Source of the DNA: a virus
Length of the DNA: 25,802 nucleotides
Strand: one strand, 5' to 3'
IMG/VR virus record: IMGVR_UViG_3300038441_000501
Location: 1-25,802 of that record
Shown here: positions 7,359 through 14,935 of the stretch, piece by piece
Position numbering within the stretch: position 1 is the stretch's first letter
Layout of the letters: the number at the start of each line of letters is the position of its first letter
Program-made: the position numbers and the translations under genes
Notes under the pieces: model-generated
Databases searched by the model: none
What the model was told of the DNA's origin: nothing
Seen by the model: the letters and a program-made list of their open reading frames with translations, nothing else

Positions 7359-10300
7359 CGTGAAGGTCTCTGTGTTGTCATGGATCTGGACGGTCGCCCG
7401 CCCGCCTGGGCGCGCACAGGGCGCACCACGTCGTACCGTCCGGATCCGCCCGCTGGCGCCCTCGCGTACTCCCCCACCACCTGCAGAACGGCCGACGCCG
7501 ACGCGATGGCCGCACCGTGTGCAGACATCTGCACAGTGGGCTGAAACTGCGCCGTGGCGCTGGCCTGAGCGAAAGCGCTGGCGGACAGCGGCACCGTGAG
7601 CTGCAGCGAGCCGCCGGCGATCGCCTCGGCAAGGGCTTGGGCGGTCAACGGCACGGTCAGCTGCAGCGACGCCGATGCGCTGGCCTGCGCCGCGCCGGAA
7701 GCCAGCAGGTCGACAGCGTTGCCGACCTGCAGCCCTGCGCTGGCCAGTGCCTGCGCGAACGCTGCGGCTGCCAGCCGCTTCTGCAGCTGCAGCGCTGCCG
7801 TGGCCGAGGCCTGGGCGGCGCCGTGCGCCGACAGTTCGTTGCCCGCCGTCACCTGAAGGCCTGCCGCGCCGGTTGCCTGCGAGGATCCCGCCGCGCTGAG
7901 CGGCTTGCCAGTCGCCAGGGCAGCGCTGGCCAGGGCCTGCGCAATCGCCACGGCACCGAGCCGCACGGAGATGGACAGGACAGCGGTAGCCGAGGCTTGC
8001 GCCGTGCCTGCCGCCGACAGCTCGGCGCCGGAGGAAACCTGCAGCTCAGCCGAGCCTGCAGCCTGCGCGGCGCCGGCAGCTGAGAGCGGCTTGCCCACGC
8101 TGACGCCGGCCGAGGCCAGGGCCGCAGCCAGGCCGCTGGCGCTCAACTGCACCGACAAGGCGAGTTGAGCGCCGGCAACGGCGACCGCAGCGGCCGAGGC
8201 CTGCAGTGGCACGCCGTGGCTGATGCTTGCGCTGCCGCCTGCGTTCGCGATGCCCGCAGCGGTCAGCTGCACGGCCTTGAGCAGGGACGCGCCTGCAGTA
8301 GCCTGCGCGGCGCCGCTGGCAGCCAGACTCTTCGCCAAGGCCAATGCGGCCGTGCCGCTGGCCTGAGCGGCCGCAGCAGCTGCCAAGGTGACACCCGGCG
8401 TCGCGGGCTTGCGGATGATGTAGCCGCCCGTGGCCCAGGAGTCGGACTGGATGCGCCAGTCACCTGCGGCGAGAGCCTCGTTGTTGCTCACCTCCAGGTT
8501 GCGCGCGGCCAGGGTGCCCGAGATCGCGCCGCGATCGATGCTGCTGAGCGTCGACCAGGCGGTGGCGCTCGCGAGCACAGGGTCGTCGTCAACCACACCG
8601 AACATCACAAGGCGTCCACCGCCGTCCGTGGCACCTGCGTTGTACGCCGGCGACAGCATGCTGGTCTCCGCCGTGCCCGCGCTGGATCGTGTTGCCGTGG
8701 CGCCGATGGGCGTAGTGGCATCGAACTCGCCAGCCAGTACCTTGAGCACGTCCGCCGTCCATTGCTCGGACGCGCTCGGCGTGAAGTTGCGGTTGGCGGC
8801 CGCCCAGGTGCCGGTAGCGATGTAGCGCCAGACGGCCAGACGGGCTTCGGTGCCGTTGCTGGCCACAGGGCCGAGCACGAGCGTGGCCGCCTCACCGTTC
8901 GGACCAGCTGGTGGGGTAACCGCCGTCACGTCTGTGCTGTCGTCCCAGCCGATGTGAACGAGGAGCATGTCCCCGGCGACCATGGCCGGGCAGGCCACGC
9001 CCCAAGACGTGCTGGCCGTGTTGTTGCCGCTGGCCGTCACGTCGCCCGCCACGGGAAACGCCACGGCGGGCGCCACAGTGGCGAGGCTGGCAGGCGCCCA
9101 CGTGGCGAGCGTGATCGGGCCCGCGTAGGTGTTCTGAGTCGTCGCCGTCTCGGTTCCGTTGGCCGTGATGCGCTTCGAGCGCAGCAACGAGCATGTCCAA
9201 TAGCCGATGGAGCCGGTGGATTCGCCTTGGAGCACGGACTCCCATCCGGCTTCATTGCCAGGAAACGCGCCGGATGCGGCGTTCAATCGGGTATCCAGTG
9301 CCACGGCCAAGCCATCGGCGACGCCCGTCGCGCTGGCCACCCCTGCAGTCGTGCCGTCACCGGTGGCTTGCCCATAGCCGCGCGCCGTCACCCCCGTGGT
9401 GTCCTGCACGAAGTAGACGAAGGCATGCGCACCTGAGAGCGAGTTGGCCTGCGTGAACGCGATCGTGACGCTGCGGCCCGCCGCCCAGTTCGCCACCGGA
9501 GCGGTGCACACCCAGCCGCCTGCGCTGGTCGCTATCGCCGCGTTGCCGGTGTTACTGAACGCGGCCGAGAAGTCCGAAGCGATCGAAGCGAGGTCGGTGT
9601 AGGGCGCCACCGTGTCGTCGCTGCCGACGATGTGCACTGCGGCGTACTGAGCCCACTCTGGCACGTTCACTGTGCGAACGCCCGGCGTCGCTGTACTTCC
9701 CAGGTCGACAAGCTGCGGCGTGCCCAGGATGCTGGGACGGTAGATGAAGGCAGCGCCATCGCCGCAAGGCACCAGCGGGTTGTCGACCAGGTCAGGCTCC
9801 CCGGCCACGGTATCGTCAAAGCGGCCGCTGCCGGCCTCCATTGGCCAGTTGTGAAGCAGATTGCGGGTGCGCACCGGCACCGTCGAACGGTACTCGCGGC
9901 GGTGCTCTGCTTCGGTCAGGAGTGCCGACCACATGCGCCAGCGGGCAATCGTGCAGTCGGTGTAGTTCTCCAGCTCGCCGTACCCGCCCCATTGGAGGCT
10001 GCGCTCGCCCGGTCGGTCAGCTTCGTGCGTCGTCGTGGGCGTGAACGCCATGGACAGAACCTGCACTCCATCCACCAGGCAGCGGACGGTGCCGGCGCCG
10101 TTGTAGTCGATCGCGAGGTTGTACTCGCGACCTTCGACCATCGTGAAGTTGCTGCCGCTGGTGACGATCGCGCTCGGTGTGCCGTTCCAGCCCTCCAGGC
10201 GGCAGCTGGTGCCGTCGTCGTTCATGTACAGGCCGACCCACGAGCGGGCGTCGGTCGTGCTGTACAGGGCAACGATCAGGGTGTTGCGCAGCCCACTGGC

Positions 10301-10423
10301 GACAAGGGCGTCGCGTCGGTAGAGGCCAGCGACCGTCCACACGCTCGCCAGCGAGGGAACGGAGTGCCCCAGCGGTTGGTGCATGTAGGCCGCTTGCCAC
10401 CCCGCATTGAACTTCAAGGCCAC
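7355..10423 (-). CDS. Large LamG-domain protein with 15 tandem 20-aa repeats; probable virion surface fibre
   Basis: A 1022-aa protein from a GTG at 10423 (MALKFNAGWQAAYMHQPLGH), with GGGG six bases upstream. Residues about 25-215 look like a concanavalin A/laminin G beta-sandwich (LIVALYSTTDARSWVGLYMN, TMVEGREYNLAIDYNGAGTV, NYTDCTIARWRMWSALLTEA). Residues about 235-460 and 460-675 are beta-rich, with Thr/Ser/Gly/Ala-rich segments. Residues 678-984 are 15 tandem Ala-rich repeats of 20-22 residues, and a 38-residue basic tail ends the protein. LamG domains commonly bind carbohydrate. The gene lies between capsid and connector genes rather than with tail-fibre genes, so a head decoration fibre is a real possibility; this is inference. 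No catalytic motif was seen. Confidence 0.75.
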   Translation of the reverse strand: MALKFNAGWQAAYMHQPLGHSVPSLASVWTVAGLYRRDALVASGLRNTLIVALYSTTDARSWVGLYMNDDGTSCRLEGWNGTPSAIVTSGSNFTMVEGREYNLAIDYNGAGTVRCLVDGVQVLSMAFTPTTTHEADRPGERSLQWGGYGELENYTDCTIARWRMWSALLTEAEHRREYRSTVPVRTRNLLHNWPMEAGSGRFDDTVAGEPDLVDNPLVPCGDGAAFIYRPSILGTPQLVDLGSTATPGVRTVNVPEWAQYAAVHIVGSDDTVAPYTDLASIASDFSAAFSNTGNAAIATSAGGWVCTAPVANWAAGRSVTIAFTQANSLSGAHAFVYFVQDTTGVTARGYGQATGDGTTAGVASATGVADGLAVALDTRLNAASGAFPGNEAGWESVLQGESTGSIGYWTCSLLRSKRITANGTETATTQNTYAGPITLATWAPASLATVAPAVAFPVAGDVTASGNNTASTSWGVACPAMVAGDMLLVHIGWDDSTDVTAVTPPAGPNGEAATLVLGPVASNGTEARLAVWRYIATGTWAAANRNFTPSASEQWTADVLKVLAGEFDATTPIGATATRSSAGTAETSMLSPAYNAGATDGGGRLVMFGVVDDDPVLASATAWSTLSSIDRGAISGTLAARNLEVSNNEALAAGDWRIQSDSWATGGYIIRKPATPGVTLAAAAAAQASGTAALALAKSLAASGAAQATAGASLLKAVQLTAAGIANAGGSASISHGVPLQASAAAVAVAGAQLALSVQLSASGLAAALASAGVSVGKPLSAAGAAQAAGSAELQVSSGAELSAAGTAQASATAVLSISVRLGAVAIAQALASAALATGKPLSAAGSSQATGAAGLQVTAGNELSAHGAAQASATAALQLQKRLAAAAFAQALASAGLQVGNAVDLLASGAAQASASASLQLTVPLTAQALAEAIAGGSLQLTVPLSASAFAQASATAQFQPTVQMSAHGAAIASASAVLQVVGEYARAPAGGSGRYDVVRPVRAQAGGRPSRSMTTQRPSR
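7472..8392 (-). repeat. 15 coding tandem repeats of 20-22 codons
   Basis: Residues 678-984 of the LamG protein. The consensus is about xLSASGAAQASASASLQLxV, with a charged or Pro residue starting each unit (PL, QL, EL, RL). Eleven or so copies keep the 'AxAxASAxL' alternation expected of a beta-type solenoid or a fibrous stalk. A longer unit of three repeats (PLSAAG..., ELSA.G..., RL.A.A...) occurs twice in a row at about residues 779-840 and 841-904, a sign of recent duplication or a source of length variation. Confidence 0.85.
7519..7534. repeat. Scattered palindrome family, site A (perfect)
   Basis: GTGCAGACATCTGCAC, whose arms GTGCAGA/TCTGCAC are perfectly complementary. Its reverse complement is identical to site B at 17377-17392, and the identity extends to 18 bases on the minus strand (ending CACAC). 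It lies in the last of the 15 coding repeats of the LamG protein (codons for TVQMSAHG). Confidence 0.6.
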
Positions 10424-10477
10424 GCGTTACCCCACGTCCTGGTCGGTATGGAACATGCGCGGCCAGGCCGCGCGGGA

Positions 10478-10990
10478 TCAGTTGTCGAGCTGGAAGGTGA
10501 GCGCTGCAGCGGGGAACGTGACGTTGTCGCCGATGTTGATGGTCTTGCTCACACCGAGCGGCACGCAGATCCAGGCATTCCCACCCGTGGAAAGGTCCCA
10601 CCAGCGCATGGAAACCACCGTCCCCCAACCGGCTGTAGGCGTGGCGTAGGTCACCACGATGTTGTTGCTCGTGGTGCCACTGGTCCCCGTGCTTGCCGTC
10701 GTGCTGCCCGCCGACTGCGTGCCCGCGAAGTTCGCCATGGAGGCGGTGACCGCCACCCGCGCGTAGGAGCCACCGGTCACCTCGGTGCCGCCACCCGTTT
10801 CGCCGCAGGCGGCGGTGTCGAGGCCGATGTACCAGGTAGCCGGCGCGCCGAGGGTCTGCGCGCGGATGACCGCGTCGACGATCTTGTTTTCGGCGTAGTC
10901 AGTGAGTGCGCCAGCCCGGGCGGGACTCGCCAGGACGGAGACGGCAGAAAGGGCGAGGCCGGCAAGGAAGCGGCGGCGCAACATCTTCAT
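10478..10990 (-). CDS. Capsid-region structural protein with Tat-like signal peptide
   Basis: A 170-aa protein. Residues 27-170 (GALTDYAENKIVDAVIRAQT, TWYIGLDTAACGETGGGTEV, SYARVAVTASMANFAGTQSA, final PAAALTFQLDN) belong to a phage family I know from genomes as a small protein of about 140 aa usually starting 'MALTDYAENkl'. Here it is preceded by a signal-peptide-like leader: residues 1-26, twin arginines R5-R6-R7-F-L, a hydrophobic core AGLALSAVSVLA and a cleavage-like ARA|G site. The start at 10990 has GGAG at 8 bases' distance. The upstream in-frame ATG at 11038 is inside a hairpin and has no ribosome site. The role is not known; head or fibre decoration is inference. Confidence 0.7.
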   Translation of the reverse strand: MKMLRRRFLAGLALSAVSVLASPARAGALTDYAENKIVDAVIRAQTLGAPATWYIGLDTAACGETGGGTEVTGGSYARVAVTASMANFAGTQSAGSTTASTGTSGTTSNNIVVTYATPTAGWGTVVSMRWWDLSTGGNAWICVPLGVSKTINIGDNVTFPAAALTFQLDN

Positions 10991-11037
10991 GGTGATGGCT
11001 CCAAAGGGTTGATGGAAAGCGAACTGCACGCTCTGCA

Positions 11038-11077
11038 ATGCGCCCGAGTGCAGGGCGCATCACGCAGCGGACTGCGT
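11038..11077. other. Two adjacent hairpins
   Basis: ATGCGCCC (11038-11045) pairs with GGGCGCAT (11053-11060) across a 7-base loop. ACGCAG (11062-11067) pairs with CTGCGT (11072-11077) across a 4-base loop. They lie between the stop of the 140-aa gene and the start of the 170-aa gene. No U-tract follows on the minus strand, so this is not a standard terminator. They could act as an mRNA stability or attenuation element. Confidence 0.5.
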
Positions 11078-11082
11078 TTGGA

Positions 11083-11505
11083 TCAGACGGGCGGGTTGGG
11101 GGTGGGAGCGAGGGCCGGGCTGGCGAGCACGGCCAAGGCGCTCAGCAGGCTGGCGCTGGCGTTGTTGACCGGCGTGATGGTCAGGCGCGTGTAGCGCTTG
11201 TCGCCCTTGTAGCCCAGCTTGCGGCATTCGTTGTCGTCATCGAACTGGAAGCCGGCCTGCAGCTCGGTGCCGATCAGGTCCACGTCGGGCACGGCAGCGG
11301 CGTCGGCGAGGTTGGCCGCATCGCCATGCTCCAGCAGCACGGTGAAGGTGGCATCCGCGTCCGGCAGCGCGCCGATCGCGATCAGGTAGGTGAGTGAATC
11401 GAAGCCCTTGCGGTCCACGATCTGGCCCACCTGGGCGGTGTTGTCTGCGACGGAAACGGGGCTGATGGCCCGCTTCACGTCGATGAGATTCATCAGGTCT
11501 TTCAT
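11083..11505 (-). CDS. Conserved phage protein next to the capsid gene
   Basis: A 140-aa protein (MKDLMNLIDVKRAISPVSVA, then QIVDRKGFDSLTYLIAIGAL, DADATFTVLLEHGDAANLAD, KRYTRLTITPVNNASASLLS). It is beta-rich with no signal or membrane segment and a Pro/Ala-rich end. I recognise its pattern (DrkGf.slt..i.iG...d....f.v.le..d..n....a.v.......G.KRYvrl.vt...n..a....aavavLg.pa..P) as a common but uncharacterised family just after HK97-like capsid genes. A role on the capsid is inferred from position only. AGGA lies 8 bases before the ATG at 11505. Confidence 0.7.
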   Translation of the reverse strand: MKDLMNLIDVKRAISPVSVADNTAQVGQIVDRKGFDSLTYLIAIGALPDADATFTVLLEHGDAANLADAAAVPDVDLIGTELQAGFQFDDDNECRKLGYKGDKRYTRLTITPVNNASASLLSALAVLASPALAPTPNPPV

Positions 11506-11531
11506 GATGGCGTTCCTAAAGAATGGGGACG

Positions 11532-11561
11532 AAAAAAAGCCGCCGGTGGAGGCCGGCGGCT
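11532..11561 (-). terminator. Intrinsic terminator after the major capsid gene
   Basis: On the minus strand a perfect 9-bp G+C-rich stem (AGCCGCCGG/CCGGCGGCT, 6-base loop) is followed by TTTTTTT then CG. It lies 22 bp after the capsid stop and 27 bp before the next start. It is the strongest terminator I see in the late operon. It would lower expression of downstream genes relative to capsid unless antitermination is active. Confidence 0.88.
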
Positions 11562-11582
11562 CGCGCGCTTCAGATCAGCGCA

Positions 11583-13037
11583 TCAGGCTTCGCACTTCAG
11601 CAGCTTGATCGCTTCGAAGTTCTGCACGCCGCCACCGGTGCGGCGCCGGGCCAGGAACCGCACCGCCGGGAACGCCGTGGCAGGGTCGCGCAGGATCGAC
11701 ACGCCCTTGCGGTCGACAATGACGTAGCCGCGCTGGAAGTCGCCGAAGGCCACCGGCGAAGCGTTCGCGCCGAGGTCGGGCATGAAGTCGTCGGTGTTGA
11801 CGCTGTGACCGAGCAGTTGGCCCACGGCACCCTGCATCAAGTTGGACGGTGCCCACAGGTAAATGCCGTTGCCGTCCTTGAACTTGCGGATGGTGCCCAG
11901 CGTGGCATCGTTCATGTTCCACACAGCGTTGCCGCGATACTGGCGCTTGAGCGAGTGCTGCAGGTCGATCAGCGCGTCGGACGGACTGGCGTTCGCCCAA
12001 CCAGCGGCGCCGCCGCTCTTCACATAGCCCAGCTTGCCCCACTCATAGTTCGCGTTGGGCACGATGTCGTAGGACAGCAGGCCGCGCGGGCCGTTGAGCC
12101 CGTCGCCGAAGATGACGTCGTAGCCCTCCATCTCGGCGAACTCGATGCCGATTTCCTCTTCGAGGTCGGCGCCGATGTCCTGCACGATGTCCTCCAGCGA
12201 CTCGCTGGTGAGGCGCTGCTCGGAGACGTAGGTGCCGGGCTTAAACTCTAGTTCGGCCCAGCGGGGCGAGGTGCCCTCGGCGGGCTGGGTGCTCTCGCCG
12301 CCGCGCTTGGCGCCGCCCGTGCCGGAGATCTTCACCAGCTTCTTGTAGGTGGCCTGGCCGAGAGGGCGGACACGCGCGATCTGGCGCATGCCGCTGTAGC
12401 GGTGCACCACGCGGTCGATGCCCGATTCCATTTCCTCGCCCACCAGGAAGCCGCCCTGCGAGGAGGTGCCGACGTTGATGGCCTTGAGCTGGTCGGGCGT
12501 CATGCCCTTTTCGCCGTAGCGGATGTGAGCGTCGATCGCGGACTTGTAGGCCGCGTATTGCTCGGAGTCCATGGGCGTGAAGGACTTGCCACCTTCGATC
12601 GCGGCGGCTTTCGCCTTCGCGTTGAACCGCTCCAGCTCTTTCGCGGCCTTCTCGGCCATATCGCCAGAGACGACAGGGCGGTTGGCCTTGAGGGCGATCT
12701 CCTTCAGTTCCTTGCCGGCTTCGGTCAACGCCAGGTCCATCTTCGCGAGCTTTTGCTCCAGCTCGGAAACCGACTCGCCCTTGGCGAGTTTGGCGATGCG
12801 TTCGTCGTTCGTCTTCTTGTACTCCTCCCAGGTGGTGCCCTGCTTTTCAACCAGACCCTTGATGTCCTGGAGGGTGGTTTCGCCGGCCGCGAACGGCATG
12901 GCGCCAAGGGCGCCGAGGCCTGCGAGCGCCTCGGGCGGGAGGTAGCTGGTTGCTGGGTAGCCGGCGAAGGCGGCGATGCACGCCACTGCGAGGACGGCCA
13001 CAAAGGCCAGGGTCATGTTGCGACGAGTGAGTTTCAC
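11583..13037 (-). CDS. HK97-family major capsid protein with N-terminal hydrophobic leader
   Basis: A 484-aa protein from a GTG at 13037. AAAAGGA lies 7 bases upstream, a clear ribosome site, and the gene follows the protease by 13 bp. Residues 1-26 form a leader: basic KLTRRN, then about 18 hydrophobic residues. A Pro/Gly/Ala linker follows, then a charged coiled-coil delta region at about 53-150 (DIKGLVEKQGTTWEEYKKTN). The HK97 core begins near residue 185 (SSQGGFLVGEEMESGIDRVV) and includes YVSEQRLTSESLEDIVQDIG, FGDGLNGPRGLLSYDIV and a C-terminal VDRKGVSILRDPATA.FPAVRF..RRR. The delta domain is normally a scaffold removed by the protease. A start further in (M47) has no ribosome site. The hydrophobic leader is unusual for this family. 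Confidence 0.92.
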   Translation of the reverse strand: MKLTRRNMTLAFVAVLAVACIAAFAGYPATSYLPPEALAGLGALGAMPFAAGETTLQDIKGLVEKQGTTWEEYKKTNDERIAKLAKGESVSELEQKLAKMDLALTEAGKELKEIALKANRPVVSGDMAEKAAKELERFNAKAKAAAIEGGKSFTPMDSEQYAAYKSAIDAHIRYGEKGMTPDQLKAINVGTSSQGGFLVGEEMESGIDRVVHRYSGMRQIARVRPLGQATYKKLVKISGTGGAKRGGESTQPAEGTSPRWAELEFKPGTYVSEQRLTSESLEDIVQDIGADLEEEIGIEFAEMEGYDVIFGDGLNGPRGLLSYDIVPNANYEWGKLGYVKSGGAAGWANASPSDALIDLQHSLKRQYRGNAVWNMNDATLGTIRKFKDGNGIYLWAPSNLMQGAVGQLLGHSVNTDDFMPDLGANASPVAFGDFQRGYVIVDRKGVSILRDPATAFPAVRFLARRRTGGGVQNFEAIKLLKCEA

Positions 13038-13050
13038 GTCTGTTTCCTTT

Positions 13051-13713
13051 TCAGAGTTGAGATTGGATTGCGGCACCGCGCTTCTTCAACGCAGCGACCA
13101 GATCGCCCAGCTCGTCAGACTCCCTCTGACCCGACAGGGACTTGAAGCGGCTGATGAAGGCCGCGGCCTGCGCGTTCGAAAGCCCACCCACATCCCGTAG
13201 GAAGGCCTCCGCACCACGCACGGTTTCGATGGCGTCAATTGCGCTCTTGACGCTGCTGACGCCTGCCATGTTGTTCATTGGGAAGGTCACGAGGCTGCCT
13301 TCCCACAAGTCGACCTTCTTGAGCGTTCGAACGCCGGTGACCCGGTCCCAGCTGTCATCGCGGGAGACGTAGCCAATACTCATCCCCTTGATGGCTTTCG
13401 CCTTCAGGAGAGCGCGTGCTTCCTTTGCACGAGGAATGTCGTCGACCAGCAGGCGGCCCTTGACCCAGAGACCGATGCTGTCCTCGCGCATTTCCAAGAA
13501 CGGGCCAATCGGCTCACCTGCACGGTGCTGCCACAACACTGGCGGCAGTTCTCCCTTCGACTTCCATGCTTCGAGGTTTTCCGTGAAGGCACCAGGCACA
13601 ACGATGTCGCCGCCTTGATCGACGTTGTTGAACACGCTCAGATAGCCACTGAACGTACCGTCCTCCTCCACAGCTTTCACCTCGAAGGGGCGCTCGACGT
13701 AGCGAAGTTCCAT
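13051..13713 (-). CDS. HK97-family prohead protease
   Basis: A 220-aa protein starting MELRYVERPFEVKAVEEDGT. It has the herpesvirus-like prohead protease fold pattern: 'F.GYlSVFnn.D..gDiv.pGAF' at 21-45, the catalytic histidine H63 in LPPVLWQHRAGEPIG, and the catalytic serine S112 in IKGMSIGYVSRDD. The C-terminal helical tail (about 165-220) resembles a self-cleaved scaffold-like region. It removes the capsid delta domain during maturation. It follows the portal stop by 10 bp; an AAAGAG site lies 5 bases before the ATG at 13713. An upstream ATG at 13791 lies in the portal gene and is rejected. Confidence 0.93.
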   Translation of the reverse strand: MELRYVERPFEVKAVEEDGTFSGYLSVFNNVDQGGDIVVPGAFTENLEAWKSKGELPPVLWQHRAGEPIGPFLEMREDSIGLWVKGRLLVDDIPRAKEARALLKAKAIKGMSIGYVSRDDSWDRVTGVRTLKKVDLWEGSLVTFPMNNMAGVSSVKSAIDAIETVRGAEAFLRDVGGLSNAQAAAFISRFKSLSGQRESDELGDLVAALKKRGAAIQSQL

Positions 13714-13723
13714 GATTTCTCTT

Positions 13724-14935
13724 TCAGGGATTTGGCGCGGGCGCCGGTGTTTTGCTGGTGATGGGCGGAAGCTTTGCTGCATCGCCGCCAAACGGGTTCA
13801 TCTCGAAGAGCGCGCGCGCTTCGTCCTGGGTCATCCAGGCTGGCGCTCCGCCCGATCCCAGCGCGCGCGAAATGAACTCGCCCTGATCCTGGGTCGACGC
13901 GAGCATCAGCGCAGGCGTGATGAACTTGAAGTAGTAGCCGGCGGCGCGTTCGGCGTCCGTCAGCAGGTTGATGTCCGCCGACTCCTGAATCCGCACGTAC
14001 TCAGGCGCCAGCGTGTACGCCTTGTGCGCGCCGAGCATGGCTTCTGTGCTCGCGAAGGTGTTGGCCTTGTCGCCGGTGTGGCCGATCACGGTTGGGAGCA
14101 CGTTGAAGAAGCGGCACACCTCGGCAACCTGCTGGTCGCGCATCTCGCGGTGCTGTGCGTCAACGCTGCTCATCACAGTGGAATGCCACTTTGCGCCGTT
14201 GTCCAGGATCAGCGGGTCACCTTTGGCCAGCGCCTCCGTTTTGACCCACTTGAGCAGCGCCGCATGCTGTTCCTTGCTCAGAGGCTTGTCCACCGAGTAC
14301 AGGCCAGCCGGCTGGATGCCATTGGCGTGCAGCGCTGCCGCACTCTCGTCGAGTGCCATGGTCAAACCCAGCGCCTCGGTGGCCATCGAGAGCACGTCCA
14401 TGCCCATGAAGCCGTCCCAGCTCAGCCCTCGCAAGTGCCAGATGTTCTCCGCCGGCACCTCGCGCTCCACGCCCGACTTGCCTCGTACGAAGTATTGAGC
14501 TGTCATGTCCTCGCGTTGGACCGCGCGCACGCTGTTCAGAATGAACATCTCCTCGACGCGGCCGCGATAGAAGTTCTTGAACACGAACGCATTGCCCAGG
14601 CAGAGGCGAAGTTCCAGCTGCTCGCGAAACTCGAACGACGTCTGCCAGCCGTTTGGCTTGGACGCGATCTTGTCGTAGATCGGATGGTCGCGAGCCACAC
14701 GAATGTGATCGAGACCATCCTTCTGAGTGGTCTGGAACAGTTTGAACGGGACCTGCGCAACGCCGAGCGCCCGCTTCTGCATACAGGCCAACGCGGTCGA
14801 GACCTTCCAGACGTTTTGCTGGGTGACGGTCGGGCCAGCCTTGGATTTTCGGGAGTCCGCAAGCAGCTCAATCCAGCGCTGATAGACAGTGTCGGCTCCC
14901 TTGACCTGCAGCACCCCTCGTGCCAGTCGGCCCAT
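13724..14935 (-). CDS. HK97-family portal protein
   Basis: A 403-aa protein with the HK97 portal pattern: VWKVSTALACMQKRALGVAQ and VPFKLF, 'DHPIYDKIASKPNGWQTSFEFREQ', LCLGNAFVFKNFYRGRVEEM, NIWHLRGLSWDGFMGMDVLS, and GAKWHSTVMSSVDAQHREMR followed by 'QVAEVCRFFNVLPTVIG'. It forms the dodecameric gate at one capsid vertex and the docking site for the terminase. The C-terminal end is Pro-rich (PITSKTPAPAPNP). The ATG at 14935 shares its A with the TAA of the 57-aa gene (TAATG), which points to coupling. Confidence 0.95.
   Translation of the reverse strand: MGRLARGVLQVKGADTVYQRWIELLADSRKSKAGPTVTQQNVWKVSTALACMQKRALGVAQVPFKLFQTTQKDGLDHIRVARDHPIYDKIASKPNGWQTSFEFREQLELRLCLGNAFVFKNFYRGRVEEMFILNSVRAVQREDMTAQYFVRGKSGVEREVPAENIWHLRGLSWDGFMGMDVLSMATEALGLTMALDESAAALHANGIQPAGLYSVDKPLSKEQHAALLKWVKTEALAKGDPLILDNGAKWHSTVMSSVDAQHREMRDQQVAEVCRFFNVLPTVIGHTGDKANTFASTEAMLGAHKAYTLAPEYVRIQESADINLLTDAERAAGYYFKFITPALMLASTQDQGEFISRALGSGGAPAWMTQDEARALFEMNPFGGDAAKLPPITSKTPAPAPNP

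Noticed and set aside
9632-11194. 520-codon plus-strand frame opposite the LamG and 170-aa genes
   Set aside because: It has no motif and runs across gene borders and hairpins on the other strand, so it is a shadow.
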